From positions 124,001 through 188,000 of the forward strand of contig NZ_JODR01000010.1 in NCBI RefSeq assembly GCF_000725885.1: a stretch of 64,000 nucleotides of DNA, read 5' to 3'. This stretch comes from Streptomyces albus subsp. albus (GTDB taxonomy: Bacteria; Actinomycetota; Actinomycetes; Streptomycetales; Streptomycetaceae). Shown in pieces: positions 37,597 through 46,400 of this stretch. The translations under genes and the position numbers were made by a program. The notes beneath the pieces are model-generated. The model was given only the letters and a program-made list of their open reading frames with translations. It was not told the DNA's origin and did not search any database. Positions within the stretch are counted from its first letter, which is position 1; each line of letters opens with the position of its first letter.

Positions 37597-37618
37597 AGTC
37601 AATCCTCCGCCACTGACA
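37597..37618 (-). promoter_or_regulatory. PafBC-type promoter box before the 136-aa gene
   Basis: Minus strand: TGTCAGTG (37618-37611), 8 nt, TTGACT (37602-37597), 6 nt, ATG. The RecA-independent damage promoter consensus is TTGTCRGTG-N8-TANNNT. One -10 position deviates (T for A). 17 of the surrounding bases are the same as at the sbcD box. Confidence 0.55.
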
Positions 37619-37742
37619 GCCGGTTGGGCGCCCGCCGGCGGCGCGGGGGCGCCGGGCCGGCGGCCCGGGTACCCGCAACGCTCGCCGTGATCGCGCCGAG
37701 CGGTTACGATCCGGCCCACGCGCACAGGCAGGGAGGCGGAGC

Positions 37743-38915
37743 GTGAGCAGGCTGAGCGGACGGGACCCGTCCCTGCTGCGGCGGATCAATTCCACGGTCG
37801 TACTGCGGGCGCTGCGGGGCCCGGCGGCGTCCGGCGCCCTGACTCTCACCGAACTCGGGCACGCCACGGGGTTGTCGCGGCCGACGGTCGAGGGCGTGGT
37901 GGAGGACCTGGTCGGGGCCGGTCTCGTCGCCGAGGCCGAGGCGGACCCGGCCGACGGTGCGGGCACTGCCCGACGCGGCCGGCCGGCCCGCAGATTCCGG
38001 TTCCGCGCCGAGGCCGGGCATCTGCTGGGGCTGGAGATCGGGCCGCACCGGGTGGCGGCCGTGCTGTCGGACCTGACGGGCCGTATCACCGGTTCGCTGG
38101 CCAAGGAGGTCTCCGAGAGGGCATCGGCCGATGTGCGGCTGGACAGATGCCGGGGCACCGTCGCGGAACTGCTGCGCAGGACGGGCACCGCCCGGGACAC
38201 CCTGCGGGCCGTGGGCGTGGGAACGCCGGGCATCGTGGAGGCCGACGGGACGGTGCACCTGGGTACGGCCCTGCCGGGCTGGACGGGGCTGCCGCTGGGT
38301 GAGCGGCTGCGGCGGTCGTTCAGCTGTCCGGTGCTGGTGGAGAACGACGCGAACGCGGCGGTGCTGGCCGAGCACTGGAAAGGTGCGGCGCGCGGCGTGG
38401 ACGACGTGGTGATGGTGCTGGCCGGGCTGAGCCCGGGCGCGGGATCGCTGATCGGCGGCCGGCTGCACCGGGGGTTCGGCGGGGCGGCCGGGGAGATCGG
38501 TGCGCTGCACCTGCTGGGCCGGGAGGCCACTCCCGAGCGGCTGCTGTCGACCACGGACGAGCCGCTGCACCCCTTGGACGAGGCGGCCGTGGCGCGGGTG
38601 TTCGCGCAGGCCAAGGGCGGCGACGACCGGGCGCGGCGGGCGATGGACCGCTTCTTGGCCCGGCTGGTGCACGATGTGGCGGCCCTGGTGCTGGCGCTGG
38701 ATCCCGAACTGCTGGTGGTGGGGGGCTGGGCGTCCGGTCTGGACGGCGTACTCGACCCGCTGCGCGCGGAGTTGGCGCGTTACTGTCTGCGCCCGCCGCG
38801 GGTGGCGCTCTCCCGGCTGGGTGAGACGGCGGTGGCGACGGGCGCGCTGCGGGTGGCTCTGGACCAGGCGGAGAGCGAGCTGTTCACCTGGGAGGAGCCC
38901 CCTCCCGCCCGTTGA
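37743..38915 (+). CDS. ROK family transcriptional regulator
   Basis: 390 residues. Winged helix at about 15-75 (TLTELGHATGLSRPTVEGVVEDL) and a ROK sugar-kinase fold with ENDANAAVLAEHW and a phosphate-binding LAGLSPGAGSLIGG. The usual zinc Cys cluster of ROK kinases (CXCGXXGC) is missing; instead there is HRGFGGAAGEIGALHLL, as in some ROK repressors. Senses a sugar or sugar phosphate. GTG 37743 follows GGGAGG. It is convergent with a HutC-type GntR gene. Confidence 0.9.
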   Translation: MSRLSGRDPSLLRRINSTVVLRALRGPAASGALTLTELGHATGLSRPTVEGVVEDLVGAGLVAEAEADPADGAGTARRGRPARRFRFRAEAGHLLGLEIGPHRVAAVLSDLTGRITGSLAKEVSERASADVRLDRCRGTVAELLRRTGTARDTLRAVGVGTPGIVEADGTVHLGTALPGWTGLPLGERLRRSFSCPVLVENDANAAVLAEHWKGAARGVDDVVMVLAGLSPGAGSLIGGRLHRGFGGAAGEIGALHLLGREATPERLLSTTDEPLHPLDEAAVARVFAQAKGGDDRARRAMDRFLARLVHDVAALVLALDPELLVVGGWASGLDGVLDPLRAELARYCLRPPRVALSRLGETAVATGALRVALDQAESELFTWEEPPPAR

Positions 38916-38969
38916 CCGGCCGGGGCCGGTACGCGGGGCGGAGGGGGCCGGGAGCTGCGGCCGGGGTGG

Positions 38970-39731
38970 TCAGCCCGCGAGGGGAAGGGCGTCGGCGTCG
39001 CTGAACGACAGCCGGCAGGTGTCGGCCCGGTAGGTCGCCACGGAGACCGCCGCGGTCCGGCCGTCGGCGATGTACCGGGTGGTGACGACGAGCACGGGGG
39101 CGCCCGGCAGCCGGTCCAGCCGGCGGGCGTCCTCGGCACGTGCCGAGCCCAGTTCCACGGTGCGGTCCTGGCCCTGGAGGTCGAGGCGGTGCAGTTCCCG
39201 CAGGACGGCGCGGGCGCGTGCGGCCCGCTGCGCCATGCTGTCGGCGGGGTCCTGGCCGGCGGGGAGCGCGGGCACCACGTCGGCGGGCACGTAGAGGATC
39301 TCGGCGGCCACCTGCTGGTCGCCGGTGGTGCGGCTGCGGCGTACGGCGTGCACCGGGGTGTCGGCGCCGGTGTCCAGCAGCCGGGCCACGGCTGCGGGCG
39401 CCGGGGCCTGTTCGTGGTCCTCGGTGTGCCAGGCGTCGCCGGGGGCGCCGGGCCAGCTCCGGGGGCCGCTCTCCGAGCCGACGTCCACGCCGACGCGGGG
39501 CGGCGCCACCGTCGTGCCGACGCCGCGGCGGCGCTGGAGGCGGCCTTCCAGTTCGAGCTGTTCGAGCGCCTGCCGGAGGGTCGCGCGGGCGACGCCGAAC
39601 CGGGCGGCCAGCTCCCGTTCGTTCGGCAGGATCTCGCCGACCGCGAACTCGGAGTCGAGCGCCTCGGACAGGACGGTCTTCAAATGCCAGTACTTAGGTT
39701 CCGGCACCGTCTCCAGTTGCGTGGTCCCCAC
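38970..39731 (-). CDS. GntR family (HutC/DasR type) transcriptional regulator
   Basis: 253 residues. GntR winged helix 10-80 (LPNERELAARFGVARATLRQALEQLE) and a UTRA ligand domain (about 95-250). HutC regulators bind sugars, amino acids or organic acids. I start at GTG 39731, which has GGAGG 6 nt upstream. The longer frame includes an ATG inside the -10 box TATGGT, so cannot be used by that promoter. A dre-like palindrome on the -35 box suggests autoregulation. Confidence 0.9.
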   Translation of the reverse strand: MGTTQLETVPEPKYWHLKTVLSEALDSEFAVGEILPNERELAARFGVARATLRQALEQLELEGRLQRRRGVGTTVAPPRVGVDVGSESGPRSWPGAPGDAWHTEDHEQAPAPAAVARLLDTGADTPVHAVRRSRTTGDQQVAAEILYVPADVVPALPAGQDPADSMAQRAARARAVLRELHRLDLQGQDRTVELGSARAEDARRLDRLPGAPVLVVTTRYIADGRTAAVSVATYRADTCRLSFSDADALPLAG

Positions 39732-39825
39732 CCTTGCCTCCGCAATCCCCGTACGCCCGGCGGGCTGTGTGTGGCGGTCTTTTACGCGGCCTTGTTTTTT
39801 AAAGGTCCTTGCGTATGCCTTCCCG

Positions 39826-39860
39826 ACCATAGGACGGCCCCCACCCTTGGTCAAGACCAA
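39826..39860 (-). promoter_or_regulatory. gntR promoter with dre-like operator
   Basis: Minus strand TTGACC (39854-39849), exactly 17 nt, TATGGT (39831-39826). TTGGTC-AA-GACCAA (39847-39860) covers the -35 box and matches the core TGGTCTAGACCA of DasR-type sites at 10 of 12 positions. Confidence 0.65.
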
Positions 39861-39904
39861 TCGGCGCAGGCCGGACACCTTGCCGAGCGGAAACCGGAGT
39901 GCAA

Positions 39905-39921
39905 TGATCGATCATCGATCA
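39905..39921 (+). promoter_or_regulatory. Perfect 8-1-8 palindrome before the SDR gene
   Basis: TGATCGAT-C-ATCGATCA, 40 nt before ATG 39962. An AT-rich perfect palindrome in very GC-rich DNA is a strong operator candidate; the regulator is unknown. Confidence 0.6.
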
Positions 39922-39961
39922 AAAGCGGCCGGATTCGGCCCCCCATTTCCGGAGAGCCCCC

Positions 39962-40735
39962 ATGTCCCGTCCCGTCACCCCGTCCTCCGTGCGGCGCGTC
40001 ACCGTCATCACCGGAGGGAGCCGGGGCATCGGCGCCGCCACGGCCCTGCGGCTGGCCCGCGACGGGCACCGGGTGGGCCTCGGTTACGCCAAGGACGAGG
40101 AGGCGGCGCAGCGCACCGCGCAGGCCGTGCGCGAGGCGGGCGGCGAGGCTGTCGCCGTGCGCATGGACACCAGCGACGCGGCGGACGTCGACCGCCTCTT
40201 CGACACCGTGCGCGACGCCCTCGGGCCGATCACCGGGCTGGTCAACAACGCGGGCGTCTCCGGGCCCCTGGGCCGCTTCACCGAGACCTCGCCCGAGGTG
40301 ATGCGCCGCGTGGTGGAGGTGAACGTGACCGGAGCCCTGCTGTGCGCCCGGCGTGCGCTGCGCGAGATGTCCACCGCGTACGGCGGGAGCGGCGGCGCCG
40401 TCGTGAACATCTCCTCCGCCGCCGCCACACTCGGCTCACCCGGCGAGTACGTCCACTACGCCGCGTCCAAGGCGGCCGTCGACGCCATGACGGTGGGGCT
40501 GGCCAAGGAGTTCACCGGCGAGGGTGTACGGGTCAACTGCGTGCAGCCGGGCTCCGTGCTGACCGAGATGCACGCCGTGATGGGCGACCCGGACCGGCCG
40601 TGGAAGAAGGCCCGGATCACCCCGGCCGGGCGGCCGGGCGAACCCGAGGAGATCGCCGACGCCGTCGCCTGGCTGCTCTCCGACGAAGCCTCCTACACCT
40701 CCGGAGCGGTGCTCCGCGTCGCGGGCGGGCTGTAG
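39962..40735 (+). CDS. Short-chain dehydrogenase/reductase (SDR)
   Basis: 257 residues. Cofactor motif TGGSRGIG near 17-24, NNAG, Ser in NISSAAATLGS and YAASK with catalytic Tyr and Lys. Resembles glucose or 3-oxoacyl reductases; substrate open. ATG 39962 has GGAGAG 8 nt upstream. Its last 43 nt overlap the end of the convergent ECF41 gene. Confidence 0.92.
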   Translation: MSRPVTPSSVRRVTVITGGSRGIGAATALRLARDGHRVGLGYAKDEEAAQRTAQAVREAGGEAVAVRMDTSDAADVDRLFDTVRDALGPITGLVNNAGVSGPLGRFTETSPEVMRRVVEVNVTGALLCARRALREMSTAYGGSGGAVVNISSAAATLGSPGEYVHYAASKAAVDAMTVGLAKEFTGEGVRVNCVQPGSVLTEMHAVMGDPDRPWKKARITPAGRPGEPEEIADAVAWLLSDEASYTSGAVLRVAGGL

Positions 40736-41670
40736 GGCACCGCGTCCGGGCGGTGCGCGGACGGCTGCCCGGCCGCCCGGCCGTCCAGATGGGCGAGCTT
40801 GTCCGGGTTGCGGATCAGGTAGACGGCCTGGATGAGACCGTCCACGACGTCCACCGTGATCACCGAGTCGGGCCGGCCGCCGTCGACGGCCAGCACCGCC
40901 TGACCACCGTTGAGTTCCAGGAAACGGAAGGCCAGCCCGGCCTGCCGCCCCTCGGGGCCGACGGCGGCCAGGAACCGGCCGACCTTCTCCACGCCGGTGA
41001 TGACGCGGCGCGGCGCCTTGGCCCTGCCGCCGCTGTCCGAGACCAGCCGCACGTCCGGCGCCAGCAGCCCGACCAGCCCGGTCAGATCCCCGTCCACGGC
41101 GGCCTTCAGGAAACGCTCGGTCAGCTCGCGCTGGAGCGCGGGATCGACGTCGAAGCGCGGCCGGCGCTCGGCCACGTGCCGCCGAGCCCGCCCCGCGAGC
41201 TGGCGTACCGCGGCCTCGCTGCGCTCCAGCGTCTGCGCGATCTCGGCGTACGGGAAGCCGAACGCCTCCCGCAGCACGAACACCGCGCGCTCCAGCGGGG
41301 AGAGGGACTCCAGCACGACCAGTACGGCCAGCGAGACGGACTCGGCCAGCATCGCCCGCTCGGCGCCGTCCTCGGTGTCGCGGCTTGCGCCCGGCAAAAG
41401 GTCGGTGACCAGCGGCTCGGGCAGCCAGCTTCCGACGTAAGCCTCCCGGCGGGCCTGCGCCTGGCGCAGCCGGTCGAGGGCGAGCCGGGTGGTGACGCGC
41501 ACCAGATAGCCGCGCGGCTCGCGCACCTGCTCCCGGTCGGCCTTCGACCAGCGCAGCCACGCCTCCTGCACGACGTCCTCGGCGTCGGCCACCCGGCCGA
41601 GCATGCGGTAGGCGACACCGTCGAGCACCGGACGGTGTTGCTGGAAGACCTCGGTCGCGTCAGCGGTCAC
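40693..41670 (-). CDS. ECF41-type sigma factor with SnoaL-like C-terminal domain
   Basis: 325 residues. Sigma region 2 (1-75, VADAEDVVQEAWLRW) and region 4 (about 120-175, FGFPYAEIAQTLERSEAAVRQL), then a SnoaL-like domain. The ECF41 hallmarks are all there: WLPEP at 82-86, a DGGR-type motif in AVDGGRPD and NPDKL near 288-292. In this group the C-terminal domain, not a separate anti-sigma factor, controls activity. GTG 41670 is 6 nt after CATGAT. Neighbours are an SDR and an alpha/beta hydrolase, as is common for ECF41. Confidence 0.92.
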   Translation of the reverse strand: MTADATEVFQQHRPVLDGVAYRMLGRVADAEDVVQEAWLRWSKADREQVREPRGYLVRVTTRLALDRLRQAQARREAYVGSWLPEPLVTDLLPGASRDTEDGAERAMLAESVSLAVLVVLESLSPLERAVFVLREAFGFPYAEIAQTLERSEAAVRQLAGRARRHVAERRPRFDVDPALQRELTERFLKAAVDGDLTGLVGLLAPDVRLVSDSGGRAKAPRRVITGVEKVGRFLAAVGPEGRQAGLAFRFLELNGGQAVLAVDGGRPDSVITVDVVDGLIQAVYLIRNPDKLAHLDGRAAGQPSAHRPDAVPYSPPATRSTAPEV

Positions 41671-41735
41671 GCCGTCATCATGCCACCGGCCAACAGGCGG
41701 CGACGGCACAGGGGTTCCCCGGCGACGGGCCTTGC

Positions 41736-41770
41736 TGACATCGTGTCAACGAGCCGGAGCGGTTCCCCTC
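41736..41770 (+). promoter_or_regulatory. Candidate ECF41 promoter of the hydrolase gene
   Basis: TGTCAAC (41744-41750), 16 nt, CCTC (41767-41770). The published ECF41 consensus, as I recall it, is TGTCACA-N16-CGTC. TGACA-TCG-TGTCA (41736-41748) is also a perfect palindrome. Confidence 0.4.
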
Positions 41771-41788
41771 GCAGGAAGGCAAGGAGTC

Positions 41789-42691
41789 ATGCCCGCCCTC
41801 TACACCCCGCAGACGCCCGCCCGTGTCTCCGCCACCACCGTCCGGGTGTCCCTGCCCGGCGGGCCCGGCGTCGAGATGGCGTACGCACGCCGCGGCGCCG
41901 GCGAGCCGATGCTGCTGCTGCACGGCGTCGGCCACCACTGGCAGGCATGGGAACCGGTGCTCACCGTGCTCGCCGGCTCCTACGACGTGATCGCCCTCGA
42001 CCTGCCCGGCTTCGGCGCCTCCCGGGGGCTGCCGGACGGTGTCTCCTACGCGCCGGAGACCATGGTGCCGCTGCTCGCCCGGGCCTGCGCCGCGCTCGGC
42101 GTGGCACGCCCGCACGTGGCGGGCAACTCACTGGGCGGACTCCTGGCCCTGGAGCTGGGCCTGCACGGCCACGCACGGTCGGTGACCGCACTGGCCCCGG
42201 CCGGCTTCTACACCGTGCCCGAACGCCGGTACGCCTTCGCGGTGCTGCGCGGCATGCGGGCCGGGGCACGGGCGCTGCCCGACCCGCTCCTCGGACTCGT
42301 CGCGCGCAGCGCGGCCGGCCGGACGGCGCTCACCGGCACCATCTACGCCCGGCCCGGGCGCCGTTCGCCCGACGCCGTCGTCGCGGAGACCCGGGCACTG
42401 CGCGGCGCCGCCGGCTTCGACCCCGTACTGGCCCAAGGACGCCGGCCCGAGACCCGGTTCACCCAGGACATCACCGGCATACCCGTGACGATCGCCTGGG
42501 GCGACCGGGACCGGCTGCTGCTGCGCCGGCAGGGCGTCCGCGCCAGACGCACGATCCCCGGCGCACGCCTGGTACGGCTGCGCGGCTGCGGACACGTACC
42601 GATGAACGACGATCCGGCCGCCGTCGCCCGCGTCGTCACGGAAACGGCCCGCTCGGCGGAGCGGAAGGCCACCGAGGCCGTCCTCAGCTGA
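41789..42691 (+). CDS. Alpha/beta hydrolase
   Basis: 300 residues. Oxyanion HGVGHHW, nucleophile Ser in GNSLGGLLALE, acid Asp in AWGDRDRLLL and His in GCGHVPMNDDP. Related to haloperoxidase/esterase-like hydrolases; substrate unknown. ATG 41789 has AAGGAG 4 nt upstream. Divergent from the ECF41 gene and a likely member of its regulon; its stop overlaps the end of the next, convergent gene by 8 nt. Confidence 0.9.
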   Translation: MPALYTPQTPARVSATTVRVSLPGGPGVEMAYARRGAGEPMLLLHGVGHHWQAWEPVLTVLAGSYDVIALDLPGFGASRGLPDGVSYAPETMVPLLARACAALGVARPHVAGNSLGGLLALELGLHGHARSVTALAPAGFYTVPERRYAFAVLRGMRAGARALPDPLLGLVARSAAGRTALTGTIYARPGRRSPDAVVAETRALRGAAGFDPVLAQGRRPETRFTQDITGIPVTIAWGDRDRLLLRRQGVRARRTIPGARLVRLRGCGHVPMNDDPAAVARVVTETARSAERKATEAVLS

Positions 42692-45600
42692 GCGCGTGCT
42701 CGATGCGCAGCTCCAGCGCGCCCGCCTCGCTCATCCGCTCGGCGACGGTGCCGTGCGGATCGGGCGTACCGTCCGGATAGGCCGCCCGCACCCGGGTCAG
42801 CCGGGTGACCGCCTCGTCGTAGCGGCCCAGGTCGGCCTCCAGCCCGGCGGCCCGCAGCTCCGCGCTCGTCGCCTCGTGCAGACCGGCCTCGCCGCAGGCG
42901 TGGAACGCCCGCACCGCGCGGTCCGCGTACTCGATCCCCCGCGCGTAGCAGGCAAGCACCGCCTCGCCCTGCTCGCCCGGACCGGGCAGCGGCACCGGCT
43001 CGATCAGCAGCTCGGCGGTCTGCCGGTAGGTGTGACCGGTCTCCAGCCGCAGCCGCAGCCGCTGCTCGTCGTCCAGTTCGCCCTCCGGGTCGCGCAGGGC
43101 CGTGGCGATCTCGTGCTGGGCGGCGTCCATGCACCGCAGCGACTCCTCCACCGGGGCGCCCGCCTCCATGGCCAGCCAGGCGCGGGCGTGCAGCGTACGG
43201 ATGACCGCGTGCCGGTCCCCCTGCGCCCGCCACAACTCCTCCGCCCGCGCGTACAGTTCACCCGCCGCCGCGTACTGCCCGCAGGCGCGGTGCGTGTCCG
43301 CCGCCAGATGCGTGACGACAGCGTGCCCGTGCCGGTCCTGCCACGGCTGCGGCCACACCGCGGCACGGTGCAGCAGCCGCGCCGCCTCCCGCAACTGTTC
43401 CGGACGGCCGCAGCACTGGCCGAGCCAGACACACGCCTGCACGATGCCGGGCTCGTCGGCGGCGGCCAACAGCTCCTCCAGAGCCGCGACGAGGATCGCC
43501 GCCGCCTCGTCGGGCTGCTCCAGCACCAGCAGACAGCCGCCCAGCCGGAGCCGGGCACGGGTGGCCTCGCCCCCGTCCGTGCTCCGCAGCACGTGCACGG
43601 CGTGCCGCAGCGACTCGGCCTCCTCGGCCAGCAGCCCCTGGGCGGCGTGCGTATCGGCGTGCAGCAGGTGCAGCCGGGCCACATCGGCCGGGGCCCGGTC
43701 GGCCCGCCGCCCCCGGTCGTCCTCCAGCGCACCGCGCAGCACCTCGTCGGCCCGCTTGTGGTCGCCGGTCTCCATCAGCAGCCGCGCCAGCGCGATCTCG
43801 GGCGCGCTCGCGGCCCAGGGGCGGCCCGCCGCGTGGAAGAGGCCGGCCGCCTCCCCCAGCAGGTCGGCCGCGCGCGACGGATCTCCCCGCCAGGCGGCGA
43901 GCCGCCCCCGCGTCTCGGTCGCCTCGGCGATCCGGGCGAGCACCGCCGGCCGGTGCCCGTCCGGCTGGGCGAGCGCGATCAGCGCGGCGAGCTCCTCGTC
44001 GAGGGCGTCGGCGTCCGGCCCCGGCACGTGCGGCGCCCCGTTCGCCGCGTCGAAGGGCGTGCCCGTCTCGTCACGGTCGCAGTCGGCGCGGGCGCACAGC
44101 TCCCGGGCACGCATCCGGGCGCGGGTCAGCAGCACGGCCGTGGTCTGCCGCGTGTCGGCACTGCCCTCCACGTACAGGCGCCGCGCCTCGCTGCACAGCG
44201 CGTCGATGGACTCCGACGGTACGGCGGCTCCCGCCGGCGCGTAGGAGGCGGAGAAGACGGCACGCGCACGGCAGGCGAGGGCTTCACCGGGCAGGCCGGC
44301 GCTCGCGTACAGACGGGCAGCCTCCGCGAAGCGCGCGGCGCCGGACGCCGGGTCGGTACGGGCGGTCTCCATCGCCCGCTGGTCGAGGAGTTCGGCCCGC
44401 TGCGCGGGACCGAGCCGCAGCCCGGTGCGCTCGACGGCCTCCTCCACGGCTGCCCACAGCGCCGCCGCCCGCGGATGTCCGTCCGCACCGAGCCGCCGCG
44501 CCTCGGCGAACAGCTCCCGCGGGTCCCTCTCGACACGAGCACCACGCGGGGCCTGGGCACGGGGGCGCCCCGGAGCTTGGACGCGGGCGTCTTGCGGGGC
44601 CTGGGCGCGGGCGTGCGGCGGGGCCTGGGCTTCGGTGTGCTGCGTTGCCCTGGCTTCGGTGCCGGGCGGGGCCTCGGCGCTGGTGCCTTGCGGGCCCCCG
44701 GCGCTGGTGACTTGCGGGGTCCCGGCGTCGGCGTCCTGCGGGACCTCCGCGTGGGCGGCCCGCCCGGTCCCGGCTTCGGTGTCCCGGCGGGCCCCGGCAC
44801 CGTCGCCGGGTCGAGCCTCGCCGCCAGCCCCCTGCGGCACCCCGGCGCGGGTGCCCGGCGGGTCGCCGGCGCTGGTGTCGTTTGCGTCCGGGGCCGTCGT
44901 CTCGGGCCGTTCCGCTGGTGCGGGCGCGCCGCTCGCTCCGTCAGCAGTCCGGAGCCGGGGCGCGGCCCCGATGTACGTGCCCTTCGTGCCGGGCTCCGCG
45001 GGCGGTGCCATCCCGCTTCCGGTTCCGGTTCCGGTTCCGGCCGTCGTCGGACCGGCCGCCCGGGGGCGGTCCGGTTCCGGAGGGAGGGCGGCGGCGCCGA
45101 CGCCCAGGGGAAGGTACGGGGTGGACGGTTCGGCGGCGAGCCGCGTGCGGAGGGCGGCGCGGTGATGGGTGCCGTCGGCACGCCGGTCGAACCGCTCGGC
45201 GACGTCCTGCGCCTGGGCCTCGGCGTACTGGGCGAGCGCGGCGGCCGTCCAGCCGAAGCCCGGCGGTCCGGGCACGGCCAGCGTGCCGTGGCCGCGCGCC
45301 GTGATCCGCCGCATCAGCAGGGCCACGGCGGCCGACCAGGCGCCGTAGCCGCCCGGGTCCTGGTCCGGCCGCCAGCGGGCGTCGTCCTGCTCGGCCAGGA
45401 TCTCCAGACCGCGCGGCTCGTTGCCGGTGCGGGCGCAGAACTCCAGGTGCCGGGCGACGGCGCGGCGTCCGGTGGGCGCGTCGCGTACCAGGAGGTAGCC
45501 GGCGACGTGCCGGCTGCGGGCCTCCTCGACGCGGCCGAGCCGCAGCAGGGGCAGCAGCGCGTCGGCCAGCAGGAAGGGCTGCTGGGTGGTGCACGGGTAC

Positions 45601-46262
45601 TCGCCGCGCAGCACCGGTTCCCACATGCGCAGCGCCGCTTCGTCCTCGGCCGCGCCCGAGCCCGGCTCGGCGGCCTCGGCCCGTGCGGCGCGGGCCGCGT
45701 GCGCCCGGCCGCGCCAGGCCAGTTCACAGCCCAGGCAGTCGGCGCTGCCGTCCCGTTCGGCGGCCAGCCAGGCGCCGTAGGACTCATCCGCGCGTGCCTG
45801 GTCGCCGAAGCTGACGGCGGCCAGGAACTCCCGGGCGTGCACCGCGCGTTGGGACATGCCCGCACCGGCGTGCCGGCGCGCCATGGCGGCCAGCCACTCC
45901 TCGATGTCCGCCTGCGGGGTGCCGGGGTCGGCGAGCAGGTCCTCCACCGCCCAGCGCAGCGACCACACGAGCGCTGTGGCGGCGCCGTCCTCGAACGCGT
46001 CGGGGTGCGTCTCGCGCAGCCGCAGGGCGCGGGCCACGACCTGCGGTGTGGAGCGGGCGGCGGAGCCGAAGGCACGGCTGGCGGCCAGGTGCAGCAGCGC
46101 TTCGGCGAGTGCGGCGCGGCCCTCCCGTGTCCCTCCGTCCGCGAGGGCGTCGGCCTCGGCGACCAGTTCCTCCGCACGGGTGACACGCTCGGGTCCGTGC
46201 GGTGCCCGCCCCCGCGCCCGGATCTCCTCGCGCAGCTGTGCGGGGGTACGGCTGGTCGTCAT
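42684..46262 (-). CDS. Large helical-repeat (TPR-like) protein, 1192 aa
   Basis: ATG 46262 follows AGGAGG. About 1-420 is a helical repeat domain, 425-590 a Pro/Ala/Gly/Thr-rich linker with repeated QAP and AQAP units, and 590-1192 a second array of TPR-like helices (for example ASAPEIALARLLMETGDHKRADEVL-type pairs). No catalytic domain is seen. It is probably a cytoplasmic scaffold or a regulator that lost its DNA-binding part. Streptomyces have several such proteins of unknown role. It has a very long open antisense frame that I do not consider coding. Confidence 0.82.
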   Translation of the reverse strand: MTTSRTPAQLREEIRARGRAPHGPERVTRAEELVAEADALADGGTREGRAALAEALLHLAASRAFGSAARSTPQVVARALRLRETHPDAFEDGAATALVWSLRWAVEDLLADPGTPQADIEEWLAAMARRHAGAGMSQRAVHAREFLAAVSFGDQARADESYGAWLAAERDGSADCLGCELAWRGRAHAARAARAEAAEPGSGAAEDEAALRMWEPVLRGEYPCTTQQPFLLADALLPLLRLGRVEEARSRHVAGYLLVRDAPTGRRAVARHLEFCARTGNEPRGLEILAEQDDARWRPDQDPGGYGAWSAAVALLMRRITARGHGTLAVPGPPGFGWTAAALAQYAEAQAQDVAERFDRRADGTHHRAALRTRLAAEPSTPYLPLGVGAAALPPEPDRPRAAGPTTAGTGTGTGSGMAPPAEPGTKGTYIGAAPRLRTADGASGAPAPAERPETTAPDANDTSAGDPPGTRAGVPQGAGGEARPGDGAGARRDTEAGTGRAAHAEVPQDADAGTPQVTSAGGPQGTSAEAPPGTEARATQHTEAQAPPHARAQAPQDARVQAPGRPRAQAPRGARVERDPRELFAEARRLGADGHPRAAALWAAVEEAVERTGLRLGPAQRAELLDQRAMETARTDPASGAARFAEAARLYASAGLPGEALACRARAVFSASYAPAGAAVPSESIDALCSEARRLYVEGSADTRQTTAVLLTRARMRARELCARADCDRDETGTPFDAANGAPHVPGPDADALDEELAALIALAQPDGHRPAVLARIAEATETRGRLAAWRGDPSRAADLLGEAAGLFHAAGRPWAASAPEIALARLLMETGDHKRADEVLRGALEDDRGRRADRAPADVARLHLLHADTHAAQGLLAEEAESLRHAVHVLRSTDGGEATRARLRLGGCLLVLEQPDEAAAILVAALEELLAAADEPGIVQACVWLGQCCGRPEQLREAARLLHRAAVWPQPWQDRHGHAVVTHLAADTHRACGQYAAAGELYARAEELWRAQGDRHAVIRTLHARAWLAMEAGAPVEESLRCMDAAQHEIATALRDPEGELDDEQRLRLRLETGHTYRQTAELLIEPVPLPGPGEQGEAVLACYARGIEYADRAVRAFHACGEAGLHEATSAELRAAGLEADLGRYDEAVTRLTRVRAAYPDGTPDPHGTVAERMSEAGALELRIEHALS

Positions 46263-46400
46263 CGGGCCTCCTGGGCCGGGATCGGCGTATCGGGTGGTAT
46301 GCGGGCGGAGTTGTCCCGTGAAGCGGCATCTTAGGACGATCGGAGCGGCCGGACGGTACGAGTCGGTGCGTGGCCTCTTCTGCCGGGTGTGGCACCGGGT

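Noticed and set aside
39732..39878. Longer start of the HutC-type regulator
   Set aside because: The upstream ATG lies inside the -10 box TATGGT and the first codon of the frame lies upstream of the likely transcription start.
42696..46334. Open frame of 1212 codons antisense to the large helical-repeat gene
   Set aside because: Its codons show the reverse-complement bias expected opposite a GC-rich gene; no ribosome binding site and a Gly/Arg-rich product with no domain.
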